Source of the DNA: Alphaproteobacteria bacterium UBA2784 | GTDB taxonomy: Bacteria > Pseudomonadota > Alphaproteobacteria > Micropepsales > Micropepsaceae | Assembly (NCBI GenBank): GCA_002352285.1 | Contig: DEIC01000028.1 | Span: forward strand, 8,606 to 36,814 | DNA length: 28,209 nucleotides | Reading direction: 5' to 3' | Shown here: positions 8,772-20,353 of the stretch, in pieces | Numbering within the stretch: the stretch's first letter is position 1 | Layout: each line of letters opens with the position of its first letter | Translations under genes and position numbers: made by a program | Notes under the pieces: generated by a model | What the model saw: only the letters and a program-made list of their open reading frames with translations | What the model was told of the DNA's origin: nothing | Database searches by the model: none

Positions 8772-9146
8772 TCAATCGAGGAGGGAAATTCGGGGAGGCT
8801 TGAAAGGTGGCGGACCCCCAAGCGCATCATGATGCGCTTCCAGTCGCACGACATGCCTGCAGGCAGCGCGCGAAGACCATGCAAGGATTGGTACAGCGAA
8901 GAAACCGGTTGCGGCGGCGCTGCAATGGAAGGCGCAGACCATGCCCGATTCTGTCGTGCAATCTCCGCAACCCTGCGGAACTTCAGCGCCGCCCGGGCAG
9001 CAAGTATGGGACACAGCTTCCGGGGCAGCGGAGAAATGATGCGCGCTGCCGACGCTGCCGCCATCCGGGACGACAGCAGCGACCGGCGTGACGCCGACCA
9101 TCACCGCCGCCAGGAATCCGAGTATGACCGGGCGCAACCGCATCAT
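8772..9146 (-). CDS. Small exported Cys/His-rich protein heading the cus operon
   Basis: From the ATG at 9146 (or the adjacent one at 9143) this is about 124 residues. It starts with a signal peptide (MRLRPVILGFLAAVMVGV, cleavage near VAA). The mature part carries several cysteines and histidines (HTCCPGG, CGDC, CAFHC, HHDA), which could bind metal in the periplasm. It ends with a proline-rich tail (GGPPPFKPPR). Small exported proteins of this layout, loosely like CzcI or DUF2946 proteins, often open RND metal-efflux operons, but I cannot assign a family firmly. The gap to cusB is 104 bp. The frame is open further upstream to 9203, but that extension would spoil the signal peptide. Confidence 0.6.
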   Translation of the reverse strand: MMRLRPVILGFLAAVMVGVTPVAAVVPDGGSVGSAHHFSAAPEAVSHTCCPGGAEVPQGCGDCTTESGMVCAFHCSAAATGFFAVPILAWSSRAACRHVVRLEAHHDALGGPPPFKPPRISLLD

Positions 9147-9181
9147 GGCCTGCAGGCTAGCGGAGAACAGCAAATGGCACA

Positions 9182-9200
9182 ACCTGCCAATCTGGAAGGT
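9182..9200 (-). promoter_or_regulatory. Weak CueR-like half-site dyad upstream of the cus operon
   Basis: ACCTGCC-N5-GGAAGGT reads on the plus strand, and on the minus strand GTGACC overlaps it as a possible -35. One arm matches the copA operator exactly, and the other differs at one base. The inner spacer is 5 bp instead of 7, so the half-sites would be out of the usual phase. It may be a degraded or variant CueR site, or chance. Confidence 0.3.
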
Positions 9201-9214
9201 CACCCGGATTGACC

Positions 9215-9379
9215 ATGAACCGCCTGCAGCGCCCGCGCATCTATGGCGGTATCAACCGGCGCATCGACGGCACCGAAGGAAAATTGCAGGGCACGACCGT
9301 GGGCGAAGCGGGTTTCGCCCGCGCGCAGGGAATGTTTGACGGCACCGGGACCGCTCCGCCCCCGACTGCCATGCGCTGA
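9215..9379 (+). CDS. Possible small protein, unknown
   Basis: A 54-codon frame with GC-rich third positions lies divergent from the small exported protein and just before the middle att copy. It begins MNRLQRPRIYGGINRRIDG and ends in a proline-rich tail. No family is recognised, there is no clear ribosome binding site, and an overlapping minus-strand frame is also open. It may be a shadow or a gene remnant. Confidence 0.25.
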   Translation: MNRLQRPRIYGGINRRIDGTEGKLQGTTVGEAGFARAQGMFDGTGTAPPPTAMR

Positions 9380-9416
9380 TGAAAGGAGGCCTTACAGGCG
9401 CGACTGCGGGAAACGT

Positions 9417-9436
9417 ATGGTGCTGCTTGCTGACTC
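9417..9436 (+). repeat. Middle att copy, tRNA-Thr 3'-end-like
   Basis: The sequence atggtgctgcttgctgactc matches 26401-26421 at the tRNA-Thr 3' end apart from one substitution and one missing G. Its orientation is the same as the other two copies, and its iteron module begins 69 bp downstream, against 70 bp at the outer left copy. It marks the left end of the integrase-bearing segment. Confidence 0.7.
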
Positions 9437-9485
9437 CTAACCCTATCTAACCTGTTTGAATTGCTTATTTTTTGTCGAAGCCAAA

Positions 9486-9524
9486 ACGGCGACATACCGG
9501 AAAAGATACCGGAAATTTGGCCGT
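9486..9524 (+). repeat. Middle iteron module (candidate arm-type sites)
   Basis: ATACCGGAA occurs at 9494-9502 and 9506-9514 (12-bp period), bracketed by ACGGC (9486-9490) and GCCGT (9520-9524). Length and layout are identical to the module at 226-264, which supports a common origin as the left end of related elements. Confidence 0.6.
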
Positions 9525-9744
9525 GCACCATGCCATGACAACTATCGCTGAACCTGATCACGCCGGATCAGGTCGAAAATTTTTTACGCCTCCCAACGCA
9601 ACGCATCAGCCCAGTAGTCCCATGACGCGGACCACGCTGTGTGCAGGTATCTCGCTCGGTGGGATCAATCAGTTCTGTCAGCACCGGGCCGCGCAGTTCC
9701 TCGTCTGCAAATATACGGTTTTTGGGAATACGCGCGCAGAGCAG

Positions 9745-9879
9745 TCACGCAAGTTCAGCGCTGCCTGCCTCTACCAGAGGGATTGTGGCGGACACATCCC
9801 GGTTGCGGGCAGTTTTGTCATCTGAGGCCGCCACAAAGCGCGTGCCATCGGGGCTGAAGATCACGCTGGCGACAAGGCT
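9745..9879 (-). pseudogene. Orphan partial WD40 repeat, in frame after the TIR-WD40 stop codon
   Basis: Directly after the UGA of the TIR-WD40 gene the same frame continues for 44 codons. It begins SLVASVIFSPDGTRFVAAS and carries on with DDKTARNRDV, clearly a decayed WD40 repeat (the WD dipeptide has become RD), before a second UGA. The preceding protein already has a non-repeat C-terminal tail, so this is best read as a leftover of a duplicated or related WD40 gene. Stop-codon readthrough cannot be excluded from sequence. Confidence 0.7.
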
Positions 9880-12800
9880 TCAGCCAGGTGCGGCACCATT
9901 GGCGGGCGCCCCCACATCCTCTAAGGGCAGCACGCCCGGAACACCAGCGCACACATCACGCTCCGCCGACCATGTGCCGATCAGGAGCTGGTCGCGGTCG
10001 ATCTCGACTTGGGAAAAGCGCCGCCCGCGCGGTCCCAGAAAATTGATGCAGGCATCACGCGCCAGATCGTCCCATGCTTGGGTCAGATGATGCACATCCC
10101 AGATACGGGCGGTGTTGTCTGCTGACGCCGTCACAATACGCGTGGCGTCGGGACTGAAACTTTCGCTGACGACATCGTCTGCATGTTGCAATGGTTCGCT
10201 GATCGGCTGCCCGGTTGCCGCATCCCAGATACGGGCGGTATCATCTGCGGACGCCGTCACGACGCGCGTGCCGTCAGGGCTGAAGCTTGCACTCAGGACA
10301 GCCGCCTGCTCATGTTGCATGGTTACACCCACTGCCTGCCCGGTCGCCACATCCCAGATACGTGCGGTGCCATCTCGCGACGCGGTCAGCAGGCGTGTAC
10401 CGTCGGGACTGAAGATAACAGCGGTGATAGCGCTGTCATGCGCCAAGATCACGCCCACGGCCTCCCCCGACATCACATCCCAGATTCGAACGGTGTCGTC
10501 CACCGACGCCGTCACCACGCGCGAACCGTCGGGACTGAAACCTGCAGTGATCGCCATGTCATGGTGCATGGCGTGGCCAATCGCCTTCCCGGTCGCCGTT
10601 TCCCAGATGCGGACAGGGCTGTCCAAAGCTGCAGTCACCAAGCTCGAACCATCCCGGCTGAAGCTCACACTGAGAACATCGCTCTCGTGTTGCATGGGCG
10701 CGCCCGCTGTTAAGCCGGTTGCCGCATCCCAGATGCGTGCGGTGTTGTCCTTTGATGTGGTGACCACGCGCGTGCCGTCCGGACTGAAAATCGCGCGGAC
10801 GACACCGCCCTCCCGTAACGGTTCACCCACCGCCAGCCCGGTTGCTGCATCCCAGATGCGGGCAGTGCCATCCCCTGACGCCGTCAAGACGCGTGTACCA
10901 TCGGGGCTGAAACTTGCCCTGACATATCCCTCATGCCGCAATGGTTCGCCGACCGGCAGTCCTGTTGCTGCATCCCAGATGCGGGCCGTGTTGTCTGAAG
11001 AGCCTGTGACCAGGCGCGCGCCGTCAGGACCAAAATTTGCGCTGAGGACGTCGTCAGCATGCTGAAAGGGTTCAGACGCCGTCTGTGCAGGCCCTGCGTC
11101 CCATATCCGGGCGGTGTTGTCCCGAGATGACGTGACCACTTGCTTGCCGTCGCTACTGAAGCTGGCACCATTTACATGGTCCATATGCTGCAAAGCCCCA
11201 CCCAATGCCTGCCCGGTCATCGCATCCCAGATACGGGCAGTGTTGTCACTTGAGGCAGTCACAACATGCGTTCCATCCGGACTGAAACGAGCGCTGAGAA
11301 CATCGTCTGCATGCTGCAATTGTTCACCTGTCGCTTCACCTGTCGCCGCATCCCAGATGCGGGCGGTATTGTCGACAGACGCTGTCACCACGCGCGAACC
11401 ATCGGGGCTGAAGGTCGCGTCCAGAACTTCCCCCTCATGCTGCAATAGTCTGCCCACCGCTTGCCCGGTCATCGCATCCCAGATGCGTCCGGTTCCGTCT
11501 TTCGAGGCAGTCACGACGCGTGTGCCATCGAGACTAAAGCTGGCAAAGTTCACATCGCCCCCATGTTGCAGAGGCTCGCTGAGTGCTTGCCCGGTCACTG
11601 CATCCCAAAGGCGGGCCGTATCGTCAAATGACGCTGTCACCACACGCGTTCCATCAGGGCTGAAACTTGCACTCAGGACAGCATCCCCATGCCTCAACGG
11701 TTGCCCAACCGCCAGTCCGGTCGCGACATCCCAGATGCGGGCGGTGCCGTCCGCAGATGCCGTCGCCACACGCGTTCCGTCGGGGCTGAAACTTGCCCTA
11801 AGGACTTCGCGCTCATGCTGCAATGGCTCGCCAAACGCAATTCCGGTCGCGGCATCCCAGATGCGGGCGGTGCGGTCGGCAGAGGCCGTCACCACGCGCT
11901 TACCGTCGGGACTGAAACTTGCCCTGAGGACATAGAACCCATGCTGCAGGAGCTCCCCCACCTGCTCGCCGGTCGCCACGTCCCAGATGCGTGCCGTGCC
12001 ATCAAATGACGCTGTCACCACGCGTCTTCCGTCAGGGCTGAAGTTTGCGCTCAGGACCGCGTCATCATGAAAGAGAGGCGGCCGGATTTGCCGTGTTGCG
12101 TGCATCAAACTGCCGAGCAGGGTGCGATAAAGTTCCCGATTTTCGGGTGCCAGTTGCATGCCGGTCAGCGCATAGCGCGCAACAGCGTCAAAGTCGCCGG
12201 CCTCATATCGCGCCCATCCCTGAGTCGCATAAAAGCGATGCAGCGTTGAGCGTGCCTCCGCCGCAGATTTATCTGCCCGCGCAGCTTCGTCGTTTGCACG
12301 CGCAGCTTCCTCGTTCGCCCTCTCCGTTTCCCGATTGGCCCGCCACGTCTGGAATCCGGCCACGACAGCCACGCCCAGGAATACCAGTGCCGCACCAGCC
12401 AGGATGCGGGTCAGCCGCTGTTGCCGGCGGCGCTCGCGCTGCGCCAGTGCATCCAGCTTTACGCCGAGAAGACCAGCGATCAGTTTCAGCCGCGCGCCCT
12501 CGCGCCCATCGCCAATCTGTTGTCCGGTCGGAAGCCTGATCTCGCGCAGATCCGCCGCCAGAAGATCAAGACCGCGCAAGGCCGGCGGCATGCACTCAGT
12601 TTCCGGATTGCCACTGCCCGGCTCGCCCGCCGCGATCACGGGAAAGATGCGTGAGGCACCTTTGCTGCCCAGAAACGACTCGCACTCGAAGTTCACCCAC
12701 TGGCTTTTTGCCGAAACGGGCGTGCACAGCACGATCAGAAGTTCGCTGTCCGCAAGTGCAGTGGCAATCGCATCATCGATGCGGCCACCCGACTGCAGAT

Positions 12801-12966
12801 CGCTGCGGTCTCGAAAAATGGGAAAGAGGCGTTCGGGCACCGGGCCAAAGGCACCCTCGCTGCCCACGAGGTCTTTGGGCGTGCGATAGGCATCCAGCTT
12901 GCCATGCAGCCAGTTGGCGATGCGGTCATCCGCCCGCGAATAGCTGAAAAACGCCCGATAGCCCAT
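9880..12966 (-). CDS. TIR-transmembrane-WD40 protein (16 WD40 repeats)
   Basis: From the ATG at 12966 the protein has 1028 residues. A TIR domain fills about 1-130 (GYRAFFSYSRADD at the start, then SQWVNFECESF). Glu94 in the latter motif sits where NAD-cleaving TIR enzymes have their catalytic glutamate. A basic stretch (RERRRQQRLTR, 178-188) precedes one membrane helix at about 189-205. A short helical stretch rich in Ala and Glu runs to about 240. Sixteen WD40 repeats of about 42 residues follow from about 300, enough for two propellers, then a unique tail. Positive charges before the helix suggest the TIR domain is cytoplasmic and the propellers periplasmic. The longer frame to 13029 adds no domain. 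TIR domains in bacteria often act in defence by depleting NAD+. That role here is inference; a signalling or adhesion role is possible. Confidence 0.85.
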   Translation of the reverse strand: MGYRAFFSYSRADDRIANWLHGKLDAYRTPKDLVGSEGAFGPVPERLFPIFRDRSDLQSGGRIDDAIATALADSELLIVLCTPVSAKSQWVNFECESFLGSKGASRIFPVIAAGEPGSGNPETECMPPALRGLDLLAADLREIRLPTGQQIGDGREGARLKLIAGLLGVKLDALAQRERRRQQRLTRILAGAALVFLGVAVVAGFQTWRANRETERANEEAARANDEAARADKSAAEARSTLHRFYATQGWARYEAGDFDAVARYALTGMQLAPENRELYRTLLGSLMHATRQIRPPLFHDDAVLSANFSPDGRRVVTASFDGTARIWDVATGEQVGELLQHGFYVLRASFSPDGKRVVTASADRTARIWDAATGIAFGEPLQHEREVLRASFSPDGTRVATASADGTARIWDVATGLAVGQPLRHGDAVLSASFSPDGTRVVTASFDDTARLWDAVTGQALSEPLQHGGDVNFASFSLDGTRVVTASKDGTGRIWDAMTGQAVGRLLQHEGEVLDATFSPDGSRVVTASVDNTARIWDAATGEATGEQLQHADDVLSARFSPDGTHVVTASSDNTARIWDAMTGQALGGALQHMDHVNGASFSSDGKQVVTSSRDNTARIWDAGPAQTASEPFQHADDVLSANFGPDGARLVTGSSDNTARIWDAATGLPVGEPLRHEGYVRASFSPDGTRVLTASGDGTARIWDAATGLAVGEPLREGGVVRAIFSPDGTRVVTTSKDNTARIWDAATGLTAGAPMQHESDVLSVSFSRDGSSLVTAALDSPVRIWETATGKAIGHAMHHDMAITAGFSPDGSRVVTASVDDTVRIWDVMSGEAVGVILAHDSAITAVIFSPDGTRLLTASRDGTARIWDVATGQAVGVTMQHEQAAVLSASFSPDGTRVVTASADDTARIWDAATGQPISEPLQHADDVVSESFSPDATRIVTASADNTARIWDVHHLTQAWDDLARDACINFLGPRGRRFSQVEIDRDQLLIGTWSAERDVCAGVPGVLPLEDVGAPANGAAPG
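10080..12069 (-). repeat. Tandem array of 16 WD40 repeats, about 126 bp each
   Basis: Sixteen in-frame units are read, each close to HxxxVLSASFSPDGTRVVT followed by a TARIWDAATG motif. Units 10 and 11 are one residue shorter and unit 15 is one residue longer. At DNA level the units are similar enough (recurring tcccagatgcgggcggt and ccgtcggggctgaa on the plus strand) to suggest recent duplication and gene conversion. Confidence 0.85.
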
Positions 12967-13254
12967 GAGGCAACCACTCTCAGTCGAAACGCTACCGGCA
13001 ATGGGTACACATCGCCTGCCACACTTCAATGGTCCGCCGTGACCGCGATCCGCCTAAGCCTGTGAGGCGCCACAGTTAACGTGAACACGATGCAAGCGGC
13101 CCCGCCCAAGAAGCATGCGCCACTTTGCGGGAGCGTTCCAGCGTGGCCCGCATATTCCATGGCAGCGGCAGCAATTTCCTCAGATCACAGGATAGATGCT
13201 ACCGCCACATGCGCCGGGACCGCTTCGCAGAAAAAAATAAGTCCGCAAGAAGCT

Positions 13255-13283
13255 GAGGCGGCGCAGATTAACTGCGCCGCCTC
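13255..13283. terminator. Strong 12-bp stem-loop between the surface-protein operon and the TIR gene
   Basis: GAGGCGGCGCAG (13255-13266) pairs perfectly with CTGCGCCGCCTC (13272-13283) around a 5-base loop. On the minus strand a run of seven T (13237-13231) follows about 17 bases after the stem. On the plus strand TTTT follows within five bases. It probably ends transcription of the 17769-13327 gene and isolates the TIR gene, which would then need its own promoter in 12967-13254. I see nothing else in the 13030-13326 gap. Confidence 0.6.
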
Positions 13284-13326
13284 CTGTTTTCTCAACACCG
13301 ACCGGTACCGATCAATCCGCACACAC

Positions 13327-16300
13327 CTACGGCCTGCCCGGAACCGGCCCCGGAGAAGGCGACGGCGTCGGACCCGGTCCGGGGTCTCGCCTCCCACCCG
13401 ATCCCCCGATGCCGATACCGATATTGATATCGATATCGTCAAAGATGCTGCTCTCCTCCACACACTTGCCGTCTTCAAGCTCCATGCCTTCAGGGCATTC
13501 GCACTTGAGCGTCTCGCGGTTGAGGATCATCGGCTCTTCGCACTTGGGAACGCAGATCAGCAGCGTCTTGTCCAGCACCAGCGGCTCGCGGCATTGCGGC
13601 ACACATGCCATGATCGAGCGGTCCAAAGTCGTACCTGCCGGGCAGGCACAGGTGGTCGGCGATGTCGGCTCCGCGCCCTTGTGACGACAGGCACAGCCGT
13701 CACCATCGATGATCGTTGTGATCTGGTCGCACATGCGCCGCTCCTCCGGCGGCGGTGTCACTTCGCGCGGGCGGCACCCGACGCCGGGGATCAATTCCTC
13801 CCCGCGTTTGCAGCCGCACGTCTCTTCATCGCTCCGGCGCATGTTGGGATAGAGGCAGACACACGCGCCGTTTTCTGCCTTGGTCGTGTCCCGATCACAG
13901 CTCAGCGCGGGAGGCGTGGGCGGTGGCGCGGGTGGCGTTGCCGGAGCAGTCGGGCGGCACCCCGCGCCGGGATAATAGGTTTCGCCTTCCTTGCAGGAGC
14001 ATGTGGTCGCGCTGATTGGTGTCATGCCCTCGAAAAGGCACACGCACTGCCCGCCTTCCAGCTTGGTCGTATCTGGATCGCAAGCGGGCGGCTCTTCTTC
14101 CGGCACCGACATCTCCGGCCCGTCGCCCTCTTCGCAGCCCTGTCCCGCGACGAATGTCTGTCCGGCAGGACATCCGCACATGGTATCGCTGACTTCGATC
14201 ATGTCCTCGAAGCGGCAGATACAGTCACCCGCGGGCGATGTTGTGGTGGCCGGATCGCAGGCGGGCAGATGGGCGCCCTCTTCCGGGCTGAAACAGCCCT
14301 CGTTGTTGAACAGGCGGCTGTCCACCAGTCCCGACTCTTCTGAGGGCGAGACTGTGGCGCAATTCTCGAACGTCGTCGTCCCGGCATCGGCCACAGCGGT
14401 GAACAGGATGCCCGGGAAACTGTCACCCGGATTGAGCGTCTCGGTTCCGGTGTAGCGGCAGATAAGCTGCTCTCCTGCCTCCAATGGGAACTGATCCGCA
14501 GGCCCGCAATCCCATCCCGGGGCGTTGAGTCCGGTGAAGGTAAGGCCCGGCGGCACGGTATCGATCACCGTCGTTCCCGTCGCAGGCGCAGGACTTGTGC
14601 CATAGTTGGTGACAAAGATCCCGAACTCGATCGGATTTGATCCGGGGTTGTTCACGCCCTTCTCAAGACCAAAATCCACCCCACCTGATTCTGGCTCCTC
14701 TCTCTCCGCCCCGTTGCCCTCTTCGCAGCCCTGCCCTTCAACGAATATTTGACCGGCCGGGCACCCGCACATCGTGTCACTGACTTTGATCATGTCCTCA
14801 AAGAGACAGTAACAATCAGCTCCGCTTGATGTGGTTCCCGGATCGCAGGAGGGTAGGTAGATTCCTGTATCGGAGTTGAAGCAGCCCTCGTTGTTGTATG
14901 GGCGACTGTCCACCAGACCGGATTGCTCCGACGGAGAAACCGACGCACAATTGTCGAACGCGGGAAGACCAGACGCGACCGTGGCGTCGACAACAAGAAA
15001 TGGAATACCATCACCCGTGTTGAGGACCTCCGTTCCGGTGTAATGGCAGACGAGTTGGTCACCTGCCTGCAACGGAAACTGACTTGCGGGTCCACAATCC
15101 CAGCCGGGCCCATTAGCGGCAGTAAAGGTCAAACCGGGTGGCACGGTATCAAGCACCGTCACACCCATCGCAGATACGGGCATTGATGCCCAATTGTAAA
15201 CCTGCAACTCGAATGTAACCGAAGAAGGTGAAGCGGAATCTTGCCACCCAGACTTCTCAATTCCAAAATCAATGCCCCCCTCGCCGGGATCAGGATTCTC
15301 GCTTGGGCCCTCGCCCTCGTTTTCAACGACCAATGTAAATGTACTGTTGCAGCAAAGTTCAGTGCCAGGCACTGACCCGGCACCTTCCCGCGTGCCTTGC
15401 AGCGAAAGTGTCACGACACTTCCGGCGCCCACGCCATCGAGAGCCCAGGATGCAATGCCGCCTGTCATGGGCTGCGGCACCGCGCCAACGCTCTGCCCAT
15501 CAACGGCAACAGACATTTGCAGATCGGAGAGGTTTGGCACGTCGCCAAGCCCACCCAGCGAAAGGATCGCTCCACCGCTTCCGTTGGCTTTCAGCGTCGG
15601 CTCAACGCCAAGGCAGTTGACGCCACCGCCACCACATTCGCCACCCACAACCGGGCCAAGCGTCGTGCTCGCAGAGAAACTGCCGCGGCCTTCAGTCATG
15701 GTCGCACTGTTGGTGATGTCCTCACACTGCTCGACCACCGCCTTGTAGCAGATCTGCTGCGCCCGGTTGGCGCTGAAGGTGAGATGCAACTCGAACGGCT
15801 TGTCAGGCGCCTTTGTGTAGGTGGGATCAAACACCAGTGTGACTTCAGAGCTGGCGCCCAGCGCCTGAATGTCAAGCGGGTAGGAGTTCCCGCTGCCAAC
15901 CTCAAAGTTCGCAAGCACGTTGTTCTGCGCATCAAGCACAGTGATCGTGCCGCCTGTCAGATCCGCAGGCCGGTTGACGATCTCGATCGTCTCCCACATG
16001 GCTTCAGTCGGCATTTCGGCGCAGAAGAACTGCTCCAGCCGGAATGTCTCGCGATATTCCTCGGGGAGGCAATCTTCGGCGGGATAGGTGCCGTCGCGCT
16101 CGAACCGCCAAAGGATCCCGCCATCACCCAGGCCCAGCAGGCACTTGTCAGGCGCGATCGGATCGACTTCGTATCCGTAATCGCGGGTTGCCGGTGACTT
16201 GGACTGGTCGATCGAGGTTGCGCTGGTTTGTCCGGCAAAGCCACTCCACCACATCGGGTTGAACTCCGCGGCAGAGCAGATCACCGCGGTACCGGTGCTG

Positions 16301-17765
16301 AAATCACGACAAACCGGCGCTTGAAATACAGACGATGGATAAAGGATTCTTGCAGTTCCCGGGATATGAAACATCGACATGGCAGAAACGTCTGAGAACG
16401 CGCCAATGGTCGGCAATTCGGGAGCATCAGCATCTGAGCCTGTACTTGCGCCAAAGCAGCGATGAGCGCCTTGTCCGGGGCGCGGATGAATGCAGACGCC
16501 GACAGTCCCGGTCCCGTCTGAACTCAGCTGCAGGGATAGTGAGTATGGGCTGTTCAGGCCGGTTGCGACCCCGTCAGTTGAGTCGAGCCATCCGCTGCAC
16601 TTCTGACCGGTGCTGACATCAAGGCAGCTGACCACTGCCGGAAGACCACCCGCCAAGACAAACAGCTTTTGTGGTGACGGGCTGTTCTCAAGAATGATGA
16701 AATCGTTGGCGCCGTAAGAATCGGCGCCGCTTGTAACTGTTGCTGACGGCAACGTCGTCAAGGTCCAGCCCGCACACATGCTGCCGGATGGCAGATCAAC
16801 ACAATAGACCTTGTCGCCTGCCAGCATGAATGCCCGCGCTTCACCCGGGTTGGTGGCGCTCGGGATCGCAACGATGCCGGCCGAATAGTGGGCCAACTTG
16901 TAGGGAGCATGGAACGGCTTGTTCCAGCCCTCAATCCGGCCCGCGAACGAATGCGGAAGCGGGATGAAATCGCACGGCGTCTCGTTCAGCGTTTCCCAGC
17001 AGCCGATACCGGGGATCGTCTTGTCATCGGAAGTGTCAGCGCTGGTCCCGTTCACGTCCCACTGTGCTGTGGGGTAATAAATCCTTGTGCCCAGCACATA
17101 ATGCAGCGGCACATCAATCGTCGTCCTCTCGCCATCCTTGGTCCCTGCGGTGCTTGCCGAATCCAGAGACATGGGCCAGGAACCCGGGCACGTTTGCAGC
17201 GTTGCCGCATCCCAGCAATTGATCAAGCCGCCATACGAGTTGCCTGCCGCATTGGAGCTCTTGAAAACGCGATGGTGATAGATCGAATAAACACGCGATC
17301 CGACAACGATCGGGAAAGTCCCATCACCGCCCGTCGACGGCGTAGAGTTGCCTGTGCCCGGTATGGTCATCGCAAAGGAATTGCCCGCACCAGCAAACCC
17401 CGGATGCGTGAACTCTTCTGTGCCGCCGCTCGCGAAATCAGGCGCAGCCGCCCAATCCCATCCCGGGGGCGCGATGATTGAATCCGCGACATAGGTCTGC
17501 CCCGGCCCCAGCGTATCCGAGATCTTGATGGCGCCGGTCGCACCGCTCGGTGGCGGTGAATAGGTGAGCACATACGTGATGGTCTGACCTGCTGAGACCG
17601 CACCGCTCAGAACCGCGCCACCCTCGTTGCGCGCCTCTTTTGTAAGGGGTTCGGGTTCGGGCGTCTGCTGTGCTGCAAGCCGGCTGATGCCAAGCGCGCC
17701 GGCAAAACCAGCCACAAGCGCGAATGACAACGCCTGCTTGAAAAACCGGGGCATGGAACGGTCGG

Positions 17766-17769
<4 letters not shown>
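13327..17769 (-). CDS. Large secreted protein with DUF11-type repeats and Cys-rich modules
   Basis: From the ATG at 17769 the protein has 1480 residues. An N-terminal signal peptide (hydrophobic about 13-30, cleavage near RLAA) indicates export. A DUF11-like domain follows at about 40-105 (ITYVLTY...ISDTLGPG). A long unknown region of about 600 residues comes next. Two DUF11-like units (about 833-960 and 1030-1160, both with VLDTVPPGLTF or close) are each followed by a Cys module. Five related Cys modules, of the form CDPxTT, CxC and MCGCPAGQ ending GQGCEEG, run to about 1440. The end is a Gly/Pro-rich tail. It is probably an extracellular or surface-attached structural or adhesive protein. 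Its ATG overlaps the stop of the upstream gene (ATGA), so the two are coupled. No enzymatic motif is seen. Confidence 0.75.
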
Positions 17770-20003
<2,234 letters not shown>

Positions 20004-20353
20004 TTGCCCCTCCCCCCGGAAGACAATGGGTGAGAGCAAAGCATTACCGCGAAAATCATGTAATACAAGCACCACTCGGTTGACACATATGCCAACGACA
20101 AAACTGGTGATTCAGAAGATAACACCAGAAATTTATTGAATAATTCAGGCCCGCTGCAAAACACGCCAGCGCCGCTGCACCGCAACAGATGTGACGGGTG
20201 CGGCGCAGCAACCATCACTGTGCCTGAACAATGCAGTTCAAAGAGCTGCTCAATGATGCCGAAGTGTTGGGGTGGTGTGCCCTGACTTGACGGAACGCGC
20301 AGGCGGCCCTCCTATCAGCGACGGGCAATTGTGCCTGATGCTCGAAACAATGG
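20004..20353. other. Divergent intergenic region with promoters
   Basis: This 350-bp gap separates the propeller-protein operon (minus) from the small exported protein (plus). It contains a locally AT-rich block (20040-20150). A plausible plus-strand promoter is TTGACG at 20287 with CCTATC at 20311 (18-bp spacer). No convincing minus-strand -35/-10 pair was found. No gene is seen. Confidence 0.4.

Larger units (their letters stand above)
156..9436. mobile_element. Integrase-less metal-resistance segment between two tRNA-derived att copies
   Basis: The segment is bounded by two degenerate copies of the tRNA-Thr(CGT) 3' end, at 156-173 and 9417-9436, in the same orientation. It carries the copper/silver genes (methyltransferase, copper ATPase, CueR, CusA, CusB, small exported protein) but no recombinase. 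A segment flanked by att sites without an integrase matches the definition of a cis-mobilizable element (CIME), which can be moved by an adjacent integrase. An alternative is a single large element whose internal att copy arose by tandem accretion followed by loss of one integrase. The boundaries are seen in the sequence; the mobility is inferred. Confidence 0.6.
9380..9744. other. Gene-free junction between the two mobile segments
   Basis: This stretch holds the middle att copy and the second iteron module, followed by about 220 bp in which I see no gene on either strand. It is locally more AT-rich (around 9445-9480 and 9575-9590) than its neighbours, as is common at recombination junctions. 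Confidence 0.5.

Noticed and set aside
10112..11935. Long plus-strand frames with regular repeats (10112-11065 and 11114-11935)
   Set aside because: These are antisense shadows of the WD40 repeats; the repetition comes from the real minus-strand gene.
10080..12069. Possible CRISPR array, because of regular repeats
   Set aside because: The period is about 126 bp, the units are in-frame coding WD40 repeats, and no short repeat/spacer structure or cas gene is present.
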